Shown: one piece after another, positions 6,622 through 14,647 of the stretch
Numbering within the stretch: position 1 is the stretch's first letter
Layout: every line of letters begins with the position of its first letter
Source of the DNA: Desulfoscipio geothermicus
GTDB lineage: Bacteria > Bacillota > Desulfotomaculia > Desulfotomaculales > Desulfallaceae
Direction: 5' to 3'
DNA length: 34,678 bases
Assembly (NCBI GenBank): GCA_016841905.1
Contig: JAENYF010000033.1
Coordinates: 1 to 34,678, forward strand
Translations under genes and position numbers: made by a program
Notes under the pieces: model-generated
Seen by the model: the letters and a program-made list of their open reading frames with translations, nothing else
What the model was told of the DNA's origin: nothing
Databases searched by the model: none

Positions 6622-8227
6622 CTATTCCTCCCCAAACAAGGTCAGCTGGCGGAATTCGCTTCTGAATACAGCCTTTTCCAGTCTCTCGTCCTCCTGGAAA
6701 TCACCGGAGTCTCGGATAATTTCTTCGAACTTGAGGTACTCTTTGTTGCCCATAGACGTCGTGCGGATTTTCAGCATGTAGATCAGGTTAAAACAATTCA
6801 TAATGGAATTTTGCTTAAGATCGGAAAGACAGATCAGCTGGGTACGGTGCTTTCTAGCAATCTCAAAAAGAGGATTCAGCAAATGCTCGGAAGAGATCGG
6901 TCCAAAGGGGTTATCCATAACCAAAACACTGCTGCTTTCTTTCTCCGCTACTCCGCCGAGGTTTGCCATGGCCCTGGTGCGAGCATAGCTCATCAAGGCG
7001 GAAAGGACGGAGAAGAACACCACGAACTTCTCACCACCGGAATTCTGGTGGGCGGCGTCTTCCCATAGTTTCAACCCGCTGTTCCGGGGATTAATGTCGA
7101 TTTTATAGACACTGACCGGAATATGGGAATTACCTAGATAGGTATTCAGCAGTTCCCGGCTGGACATGAGCTTAATCACGCTTCTGCGGATCTCCTCCGG
7201 GCGCTTATTCAATCGACTTTCCTGACGGACTTTTTCTATCCCTGCTTCAATATAGTGTTGCATCCGCTCTCTGGCCTTTTCACTGCTGTCCGAAACCAGA
7301 TCTATTTTCAGCATTTGCACCGGCCGGCTGCGCCCTTGCAGGCGAATCCGGGAATGCTCCGAGATCCATTGAATCTCTTCGCAAATTCTCAGCCCATGCA
7401 GAAACTTTGCTCTACCATATCCTTTTTGTTCCGCTCCAGGTTGGCCAATAGCAGTTCATAAACCTGCAGCAGGTCGGAAAGTTTCTCTTGATGAATACTC
7501 ATGCTTTCGAAAAGAAAGTAAAAACGATCAAAGGCAAGGAGCGCCCGCCCATCTTCATCTTCTTCCCCCTGAGCATCATCCCAAAGTTTATCCAGGGCCC
7601 GAATAATATTGTCGATATTGGGGTTCTTCTCGCGGTAATCCTCCCTAAGGCGGCTATAGCCGTTGCGCAGACTACGAACATCCTGGCGGTTCCGACGGTC
7701 CTGCTCCCGGTAACGCTGCTGCAGTTCCTTGGTCTGAGCTTCTAAGTCCTCTCCCGGTAATGATGGAGAACCTAACGCTTAACCGGGTGATTCCTTTTAT
7801 CGCCTAGCCTCATGCCAGGTAATTCCCGCCTGCTCCACCCGGTCGGCCAGGACCTGCATCTTTTGCCCGAAGACCTGTTGCAGGCGCTCCGCCTGGAATA
7901 ACAATGCGGGATCCTGCTCATAGCGGGTCAAAGCAGGCCAGGGTAAGTCCCGCCTCGGCTTGAACCACCGTCTAGTTTCCACTCCAGGAGGATGAAGGTG
8001 GGTTGCTTTTGTTTGCGAAAGAAACCGGCCATTTTGCGCCCCTGAATCCGCACCTCCGGTACAATCGGCTGGAGAAAAAGCTGAACCAGAACGCTTTTCC
8101 CGCCACCGTTGGCCAGGTTCAGGAGAGCACTTTCACCTCCATGAAAGTCGAAGCATTCATCCATAATGAGCCTGCTATCATTATTATAAGAGAAGTTAAT
8201 GATCCGAATGCGGTTCAGGAGCGGCAT
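6622..8227 (-). pseudogene. jetC: Wadjet SMC-like ATPase JetC, disrupted
   Basis: The start ATG (8225-8227) has GGAGGTG upstream and overlaps the end of jetB. The first ~90 residues carry the SMC-type head start LNRIRIINFSYNN and Walker A (NLANGGGKSVLVQ). Sequence then breaks near 7980. Remnants of coiled coil follow in shifting frames, for example YEQDPALLFQAERLQQVFGQ at about 7850-7920. A stop-containing junction lies near 7790, and a single-base deletion lies near 7400. The last ~260 residues hold the ABC signature NSGGEK, Walker B/D-loop SSVLVMDNPFGP and an intact end (QLTLFGEE). A normal JetC has well over 1,000 residues; this locus has room for only ~530, so most of the coiled coil and hinge is deleted. 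The ATPase that drives Wadjet is therefore not expressible. Confidence 0.85.
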
Positions 8228-8921
8228 GCTCTTCACCTCCTTGAAACAGGCCGACGATCTCTGTGACCCGGTTGTCATTTAAGTAATAATTCAGCATCAA
8301 ATCATCAAGCTTCCGGGTAGGCCGGATCTCCCGTTCATTATCCAGAATCCTAATCAGGCTTTCCCGTTCCAGAAGACGCCAGACATTAAGAACCGTTCCG
8401 GCTTTTGTTTTCCGGCTCTTCTCCTCAAAGCCTTGCTTGCTTTCCCACAGTTCGGCAATCCTGATAAAATTCAGGGAATACTTTTCTTCCAGAACCAATG
8501 CCTGTTCCACATCAGCGGTCAGGGATGCAAAACGCTGATCCAGTTCCTCCAGCAATTTGCTGAGACGTAAAAATTCCCGCTGTTTGGGGTTCTGTTTTTT
8601 GCCCCCGTAAAAGAGGAAAAGAGTATACATAGCAATATAAGTCAGCAAATAAGCGTCTGCCAAACGGGCATCGGACGAAATCCATTCCCTAAAATCTTTG
8701 TTGGTGAACCCCAAGAGGCTGTTGCCACCGGCAGGAACCAGATACAAGGTGCTGGAAGCCTCGACAATTTGAAAGTCAAGCTCTTCTTCCATTTCAGCTA
8801 GAGCCTGCCGCACCTCCGGGTTACGGAATTCCAGAAAAAGGTCGCTGTCCGTCTCCCTGTCCAGTTGGCCTTTGTCCAATAATTTTTTAAACATCTTGAG
8901 GGCTGTGTTCAGACTGCTCAT
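8196..8921 (-). CDS. jetB: Wadjet JetB (MukE-like winged-helix subunit)
   Basis: The 241-aa protein starts at an ATG that overlaps the jetA stop (ATGA). It has the size, helical character and position of the MukE-like accessory subunit of Wadjet (I associate it with the DUF6063-type family). In the complex it bridges kleisin JetA to the SMC heads. The C-terminal 10 codons overlap the jetC start by about 30 bases, implying translational coupling. The frame itself is undamaged, but it can have no normal partner because jetC is broken. Confidence 0.75.
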   Translation of the reverse strand: MSSLNTALKMFKKLLDKGQLDRETDSDLFLEFRNPEVRQALAEMEEELDFQIVEASSTLYLVPAGGNSLLGFTNKDFREWISSDARLADAYLLTYIAMYTLFLFYGGKKQNPKQREFLRLSKLLEELDQRFASLTADVEQALVLEEKYSLNFIRIAELWESKQGFEEKSRKTKAGTVLNVWRLLERESLIRILDNEREIRPTRKLDDLMLNYYLNDNRVTEIVGLFQGGEEHAAPEPHSDH

Positions 8922-10555
8922 TTTACCTCCACTACAAAAAAGAAATCACTGATTTGGACCGATTTGCTGAAGTGTTCCGCACCTTGACTAAGGAGAATTT
9001 CTTCCTTAACTATTGCCTCGTCCGGTTTGATCAGCTGCAGACTTTCCACTCCAAACAGATCCGGATCATCGTAGGCGATCCCCATCAGACAGAAATCCAA
9101 ATCCAATTCCCCGGTAGGGTTAGCCACGACTTCATGGGTTTCTTGTTTCCATTCCCGGATCTTAAGAGGGCCAAAATCGTAGAGCTTGAGCAGGGTATGG
9201 AAGAGCAAATCTCTTTCCGTCAACCGACAATAGAGCTCGGCCTGATTTTTAAGCTCGCCGATCAGATAACTGAGACGGAACCCCTCCCCATGCTGCGCCG
9301 AAAATTCCAGGATAAACCGGATGAATTCGCTATTCAAACGATTGATTTCTTCCACATTGAGACGCTCCCGGTCTTCGTTCAATTCCTCAATCTCGATCTC
9401 ATCCCCCTGCGCATCTTCCTGCCTTAAACGGCTTTGAACCTCAAATAAACTAAGAATATTTAAGGTCCGCTCAGGGTTGGACTTAAATAAAGGGTTGAAC
9501 AACCGCCAGAGCAAAGGAATGTCTTGCTCATCACACTGCTCCAGCCTCTGCAGGATTTCCTGCTCAAAGTTGAACTTTTTACTGCGGGCCAGCATAAAGG
9601 AATCCTCCAAGGTATCCTTATAGAGAGTAGACAGCTGGTGCCGGTCCACAATCAATCCTCTCTGTTCATTAATCGTGGTATGGATATTGCGGCGGATTAG
9701 GGCGATCTCCTGCCGGGCTTTTTTCATCTCTTCGTCCAGCTCCACTCTGGCCTGTTCCTCTTCCCTTAAGCGTTCTTCGGAAAGGGTGATCATGCCCAGA
9801 ATCTCCTTCATCATCCCATATTCTTCTTCCAGCAAAGCATAGGTGCTATAGGTTAATTTCTCGTACTCCCGGATATCCACATCATAGATATTTCCCCGGA
9901 TCTTCTCCATGAACTGCCGGAGATCATTCTTTTTCTGCCTCACCATCTGTATCAGGCTGCTGCTTTGAGAGATGGCCTTTTTATAATTTTTGCGTTTGAT
10001 TAATTCCCTGAGTTTCAGTTCTTCAATGGTAAAACTGATCTCCTGCTCCACCTCTTTGGTCCGGAAAAGTAAGTCATACCCTTGGTCTGTAAGCTGGTAG
10101 GTAATGATATAGCCCTTATCGCCTTCGTGGAGTTTATCTTCCACCAGACGAATTCTAGTCTCGCTCATCCCCCGGCCGTAGGTCATAATGGGGTAATAGC
10201 GCGCTTCCCCGCCATTCTGCAGGATATCTTTAATGATGTACTCCGTAACCTGACGAATCCCATCGCCGGGCAATTCCACCCCGTAAGCAGGCAGAATCAG
10301 GCGCACGAACACGGCGATACTATCCAGAGTGCACTCCTCATCTTCCGCCAGGGTCCGTTCCATAATAAAAACCAGCACGGAAAAGATCAGATTATCCAAC
10401 TGACCCGCGCTGAATAAACGCTCAATCTCCATCCTGCGGTTGGTGCGGTTGACGATGGAGTCCACTGCGGCAATGACCCGCATTCTTTTCTCAAAGCCTT
10501 CCAGGAAATCAAAATCTCCGTTCATTAAGTCCCAGTCCTCACTGTATAATCTCAC
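8918..10555 (-). CDS. jetA: Wadjet JetA (kleisin-like subunit)
   Basis: The 545-aa protein starts at a GTG (10553-10555); an ATG ten codons in has a GAGGA site and is an alternative. It has an N-terminal winged-helix-like region (SIVNRTNRRMEIERLFSAGQ), a central charged coiled coil at about residues 250-300 (EERLREEEQARVELDEEMKK) and a C-terminal globular region. This is the profile of the DUF5716-type JetA that serves as kleisin linking two JetC heads. Gene order jetD-A-B-C corresponds to one of the described Wadjet subtypes (I believe type II). The gene is uninterrupted. Confidence 0.8.
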   Translation of the reverse strand: MRLYSEDWDLMNGDFDFLEGFEKRMRVIAAVDSIVNRTNRRMEIERLFSAGQLDNLIFSVLVFIMERTLAEDEECTLDSIAVFVRLILPAYGVELPGDGIRQVTEYIIKDILQNGGEARYYPIMTYGRGMSETRIRLVEDKLHEGDKGYIITYQLTDQGYDLLFRTKEVEQEISFTIEELKLRELIKRKNYKKAISQSSSLIQMVRQKKNDLRQFMEKIRGNIYDVDIREYEKLTYSTYALLEEEYGMMKEILGMITLSEERLREEEQARVELDEEMKKARQEIALIRRNIHTTINEQRGLIVDRHQLSTLYKDTLEDSFMLARSKKFNFEQEILQRLEQCDEQDIPLLWRLFNPLFKSNPERTLNILSLFEVQSRLRQEDAQGDEIEIEELNEDRERLNVEEINRLNSEFIRFILEFSAQHGEGFRLSYLIGELKNQAELYCRLTERDLLFHTLLKLYDFGPLKIREWKQETHEVVANPTGELDLDFCLMGIAYDDPDLFGVESLQLIKPDEAIVKEEILLSQGAEHFSKSVQISDFFFVVEVK

Positions 10556-10582
10556 AGCCGCAATTTTCCGGCTCCTCTACCC

Positions 10583-11632
10583 TTACTCCAGCAATGCTGC
10601 CAACACCTGATAATTCAGGATTTCCTGGGGAATATACAGTCCCTGCTGCAAAAAGAACAGTCTGTCCTCATCCGGCTCCAGTCCCAGCAACCTCCCGAAC
10701 TCCTCAACTTTAACCTTAAGTTCCCGCCTATCAGGACTTGGCGGCAGATCTCGTGCTTCGGCCAGGTGCAGCATGTTTTTGTAAAGGGCCTGAAAGGGCC
10801 TGAGATTAAGAGCGGGGTTTGACTTTTGGGTACGGTAATATAGGCGGATTCCTTCATAATCAAGATCGCCGAAATAAAGGAAATTTCCCTTGCTCAGGAC
10901 TTCCCGGCCAAACATTTCCTGAGCGTAATTTTCCAGAGCTTTGGGTTTGGTTATCTTATTCCCTTCACCATAGATCAGAGCCTGGACAGAAGTGCCGGCC
11001 AGGCAATTTTTCCCGGTTTCCCGCAGGAGTTTCCGCAAAGTGAACCAGGTATCCTTATTCTCGATCACCAGCAAAGTCCCCGGTAGTGAGCGCTCATGAA
11101 CATACTCAAAAAAGGGTTCAGGAGTGTCGTAATAATTTAGAAGGTTTTCCGACAACCCATTAAATCGGAACACTTCCCGGAGCAATGCAAACTGCTCATC
11201 TATCAGCTTCTCTTTACCCCAGACAGAAAACGAACGTTCCTTGCGGGACATGGGCTGTTCGAGCAAATGGGCCCGGTACCAAAGATACCGACTTAAGCCC
11301 TCCAGGATTTCCCGATGGCGAACATAGACCTCCGGCTTTTGCAGATAAGCGGCAATATTCAGGGTTGGTTCCAGTCTCCGGATCGGTTCCAGACAATCCG
11401 TATAATCTTCCCGGGGTTTGATAATCCGGTATTTATTCGCCAGAGAAGGCACCCGTCCGTTTTGCCCCGAGGCCTTGACGGGAATCAGCTTGCCTTCGGT
11501 CAGCAGCTCTGCCACAAAACTATAAAAAGCAGGATAATTCGGTTCACCTAAAAGCTTCTGAAGTTCGAGCACTGTAATACCGCTCTTGACTTTAACCCAT
11601 TGCTTTAATTTTTCTGCAGGAGTTTCCGACAT
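10583..11632 (-). CDS. jetD: Wadjet JetD (Toprim nuclease subunit)
   Basis: The ATG at 11630-11632 follows a GAGG site. The 349-aa protein has an N-terminal DUF3322-like region and a C-terminal Toprim domain (DUF2220 type, topoisomerase VI A-like). The Toprim glutamate lies in LLVIENKDTW (Glu191) and the DxD in YFGDLDYEGI (Asp256, Asp258). In Wadjet this nuclease cleaves circular plasmid DNA after loop extrusion by JetABC. It is the first gene of the operon, 27 bases before jetA, and looks intact. Confidence 0.9.
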   Translation of the reverse strand: MSETPAEKLKQWVKVKSGITVLELQKLLGEPNYPAFYSFVAELLTEGKLIPVKASGQNGRVPSLANKYRIIKPREDYTDCLEPIRRLEPTLNIAAYLQKPEVYVRHREILEGLSRYLWYRAHLLEQPMSRKERSFSVWGKEKLIDEQFALLREVFRFNGLSENLLNYYDTPEPFFEYVHERSLPGTLLVIENKDTWFTLRKLLRETGKNCLAGTSVQALIYGEGNKITKPKALENYAQEMFGREVLSKGNFLYFGDLDYEGIRLYYRTQKSNPALNLRPFQALYKNMLHLAEARDLPPSPDRRELKVKVEEFGRLLGLEPDEDRLFFLQQGLYIPQEILNYQVLAALLE

Positions 11633-11664
11633 GATACAACCTCGCTAAACATGTTTTCGATATA

Positions 11665-11693
11665 ATTATGCCAATTATTACCCGTTCCTGCAA
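11665..11693 (-). promoter_or_regulatory. Likely sigma-A promoter of the jet operon
   Basis: Reading leftward, TTGCAG (complement of 11688-11693) and CATAAT (complement of 11665-11670) are separated by 17 bases and lie about 30-60 bases upstream of the jetD start. This is a good match to the vegetative consensus. No operator-like repeat is evident around it. Confidence 0.5.
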
Positions 11694-11736
11694 ATTTCTA
11701 AAGCAAGAATGCTTAGGATAATGTACTAAGTAGTTG

Positions 11737-11922
11737 TTAAATACCCCTTTTTTCCTCCCAAAGACGTGTGCGTTCTTCATAACTCACTTCTTTATGTATT
11801 TGATGCAGCATCCATAGATAGCCGAAAGCGTCGCTAAACATAGCGTTGGACACTCCGTAATCAGCCATTTCAGTCACCGGTTGCACTTCAGTACAACCTA
11901 CGCTGATCGCCTTGGCATAGGT
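11737..11922 (-). pseudogene. VOC/PhnB-like protein C-terminal fragment
   Basis: The minus strand encodes AISVGCTEVQPVTEMADYG followed by SDAFGYLWMLHQIHKE and ends at a TAA (11737-11739). This is the characteristic last beta-strand and 'DPFG..W' region of vicinal-oxygen-chelate (glyoxalase/PhnB-like) proteins. The N-terminal three quarters are missing. The frame begins at the junction with the AAA ATPase fragment near 11920. Confidence 0.65.
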
Positions 11923-12369
11923 TTCCTTGATGTGTCACCCTCATCAGCGTCACGGTAACATACCACCACACCAGGCACATCTTCGGCTTCCAGAGCATTT
12001 AAAACAGCCGGGTTATGGGTGGTAACAATTACGTCGATACCTTTTTTCTTGCCCAGTTCCCTTAAGGCGCTAATTAACTTTTTTGCCCTGCTGGGGTGCA
12101 GGCCGTTGTCAACTTCCTCAACCACTACAGTAGTCCCCGGCTTTTTGCCCACCAGCGCTGCTAGTGTTGACAAATACCGGAGTGTGCCGTCCGACATACC
12201 CCTGTTGTCAACGGGCTTAGTATAACGGCCAAATTGTTCTATAAAGCTCAGCATTACATCTCCTGTAGGCGTATCAAGGACTTTTATATCTACAATTTGT
12301 TGCTCGGGAAAATCCTGGAGATATTTGAGCAGCAACTGCTTATAGTTATTATCTGGGTGGTTTCAATGG
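11898..12369 (-). pseudogene. AAA ATPase (AAA_21/OLD-like) C-terminal fragment
   Basis: About 155 residues are readable. They include the signature-like RGMSDGTLRYLSTLAAL, Walker B VVVEEVDNGLHPSR and the switch histidine TTHNPAVLNAL, as in the ABC-like AAA_21 ATPases found in defence systems. The Walker A half is absent: upstream the frame runs into the hsdR fragment at about 12353-12369. Downstream it ends in the VOC fragment with a short nonsense tail. The identity of the original system cannot be recovered. Confidence 0.7.
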
Positions 12370-12783
12370 CCCAGTTCTAGTACTTCCGGATGGCAGCTTC
12401 CAGCAGTTCGGAGAATTTCCTGGACTGGACCAGGTTGCGCCTGGAGAATGTCTTGATGCTGCCTTTGAGCAGCCGGTTGAGCAGTTCCACCGCCAGGTTC
12501 TTCTGCTTCATGCCTTTGACTTCTTCCATGAACTCGTCCGATAGTAGATCGCTTTGGAGACCAACTGGTTCAAGGCGCTGTCCAGCTGGGAGGTGGTTTT
12601 CTTTTTGCTGTCGTCACCGAGCATTTTGACCAGGCCGGCTTTGACGGCTTTATGGAAGCCGACCTCTACGTTGAGGGCTGCCGCAGTAGCGGTGGTGGCG
12701 CACAGGGAATAAGCCCTGGCCATTTCGGTGACCAGCTTGAGATAGTCGTTTTTACGCTCCTCACGGAGCCCGATGATATAATC
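12353..12783 (-). pseudogene. hsdR C-terminal fragment
   Basis: This is a direct-orientation copy of the 3' part of hsdR (about 21047-21537). It has high identity but lacks about 60 bases after the codons for LSDEF (joint at about 12540), and it ends abruptly at ATATAATC near 12783. The encoded piece includes [20 protein letters not shown] and [19 protein letters not shown]. The nuclease and helicase motor are absent. Together with the full hsdR it forms direct repeats flanking the helicase trio. Confidence 0.9.
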
Positions 12784-12964
12784 GATGACTTTCCATCGGG
12801 ATATGATTTGGAATTGCCCTCCCAAACATACCGTGCAATGTTCCTTTTGCTGCTACCGGTAAATTATTATGAACGGGCGGGGGAGAAAAATACCGTCACT
12901 GCAAGGTCTTTAGTTAACCCAAGTAGCTGTACGGACATGAAGAGCAAGACAATCCCGAGCGCTA

Positions 12965-14647
12965 TTACCTGTGAAACACTGTATTATCGAATCCCTTGTC
13001 TATATAATCTTTAGGAGCAAAATCACGGATAAAAGGAGAAACCTGCATTTCCCTCGAAGTAGCCCATAATAATACAACCTTATTCTTAGCCCTTGTTATG
13101 GCCACATACAATATCTTTTTCTCATCGTTTAAGATAGCATCATAATCTTTATCATAACTTTCGGTATTTCTTTTATCGCTTCTTTGACTCAGTTCTTTAA
13201 TTCTGCTAAGGTTGGGGTAATGGAAACGGTCAAAGTGCAATATAAAAACGAAATCAAACTCCAACCCCTTCACGCTGTATGCATCTGTAAAGAAAACCGG
13301 TTTTTTGTCCGCGCTATGGTCGAACCGCCGGCCATATTGTTCAGTGGTAATCAGGAAGAAATGACGTTCTAACACCTTTTTTACCGGCGGATTAATCCCT
13401 CTTAGCAAATCTTCCTCATAACGGTGGATAACCGCAACAGTACTGCCGGGTTTTTGCTGCATTATTTCTTTTATGCTTTGTACCAGGTAGTTACATAAGG
13501 CATTATCGGTTTGATAATAGCGTATTTCCGGCTTATCACCTTCCCTGACAAAGTTACGCCCGTCCTCTCGTTCATTTTCCACGTCTTCAAATTTAAATGA
13601 GTTTGCCAGAGACATTATTTGTTTTGTTGACCGGAAGTTTTTGGTTAAGTTTCGAGTGCGGCGCCCCTGAATTTGCAAGCCAAGATTGGCGTAGGAATGC
13701 GGGCTTCTTTTATAAATCCGTTGTTTAGGGTCCCCCGACAAAATAATTGATTTTTTTGTTAATTTAACCAATACCTTAATTTGCATGGGCTGCAAATCCT
13801 GTACCTCATCCACAAATACATAGTCATAGTACATTTCAAAGGGCACCTGGTCCAGGTTCTGCAGCAGTAACAGGGCATAGTCTTCCATATCCAGGTCATC
13901 ATGATACTTGTCCCGCATAACTTGCTGATATAGTTCGAAGATGGTCAAAACCGTGTTCCTTTGAGCCTTGGTCAACCGGGGGTTGTTACTTCGTCCTGTG
14001 CGTTCCACTTCCAGGTATTCATTTTTACTGACCAGCCCGTTTGCTTTCATCCAGAATATTTCTTCCAGAAAAAAAGCAGCATTTTGAGTTTCAAAAAAAC
14101 GTTCTTGTTGGGGTAGCCACTGATATTCTGCCGAGCTTTTATACATTTCCAATATGCGCTCAATGCGGCTCCTAAGGGTATTTTCCTGCCTTTTAATATT
14201 GCGTAGAGAGGCATCAAAATATTTTACATCCAGAAAACCTATTTGTTTTAATAGGCGAAAGGCCATGTAATGAAAAGTATCCATATGTAGAATATGATTA
14301 TCTTTAAGGTCCATAAAAACCGGAGACAGCTCGGCGCGTTTTTTTGCATCATCCAGCAAGGTACGGTTAAAGGTAAGGTATAAAATCCGCTGTGGCCCGG
14401 TTTCCTTTTCCATCACCTTAAGCATCTTATATAGCAAAGTTATGCTTTTGCCGCTGCCGGCTGATCCATTGATGAGCATTTGCGCTTCACTTTGCCGTAC
14501 CACGGCCTCTTGTTCTTCGGATAATACTATCCCAGGCAACAGCCCACTGGTATCGAAATAATGATAATTCTGCCATGCTTTAGCTGAACGCAGGAAAAAA
14601 TCGGCTGCGTTTTCACTAGCTTCTGCCAGCGTTCCTGTCGATGACAT
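12965..14647 (-). CDS. UvrD-like SF1 DNA helicase (third gene of the trio)
   Basis: I choose the ATG at 14645-14647, which has GGAGGGAG just upstream, over a longer frame; this gives 560 aa. Superfamily 1A motifs are all present. They are Walker A GSAGSGKS (about residues 61-68), motif II DEVQD (280-284), motif III GDPKQRIYKR, motif IV NFRSTKQI, motif V SVKGLEFDFVFI and motif VI LYVAITRAKNKV. There is no nuclease or other appended domain. It overlaps the end of the AddB-like gene by 32 bases, so the trio is one translationally coupled operon. It is smaller than housekeeping UvrD/PcrA (about 720 aa). Confidence 0.85.
   Translation of the reverse strand: MSSTGTLAEASENAADFFLRSAKAWQNYHYFDTSGLLPGIVLSEEQEAVVRQSEAQMLINGSAGSGKSITLLYKMLKVMEKETGPQRILYLTFNRTLLDDAKKRAELSPVFMDLKDNHILHMDTFHYMAFRLLKQIGFLDVKYFDASLRNIKRQENTLRSRIERILEMYKSSAEYQWLPQQERFFETQNAAFFLEEIFWMKANGLVSKNEYLEVERTGRSNNPRLTKAQRNTVLTIFELYQQVMRDKYHDDLDMEDYALLLLQNLDQVPFEMYYDYVFVDEVQDLQPMQIKVLVKLTKKSIILSGDPKQRIYKRSPHSYANLGLQIQGRRTRNLTKNFRSTKQIMSLANSFKFEDVENEREDGRNFVREGDKPEIRYYQTDNALCNYLVQSIKEIMQQKPGSTVAVIHRYEEDLLRGINPPVKKVLERHFFLITTEQYGRRFDHSADKKPVFFTDAYSVKGLEFDFVFILHFDRFHYPNLSRIKELSQRSDKRNTESYDKDYDAILNDEKKILYVAITRAKNKVVLLWATSREMQVSPFIRDFAPKDYIDKGFDNTVFHR

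Noticed and set aside
7499-8278. Treating the jetC pieces as separate small genes
   Set aside because: The pieces read in order as one SMC-like ATPase with frameshifts and a deletion; none has its own start signals except the true jetC start.
8954-9427. 157-codon plus-strand frame inside jetA
   Set aside because: Antisense shadow of a well-supported gene; no start signals.
12784-12964. Short hydrophobic minus-strand frame (VIALGIVLLFMSVQLLGL) between hsdR fragment and the UvrD-like gene
   Set aside because: About 35 codons with no start signal; probably another gene scrap but too short to name.
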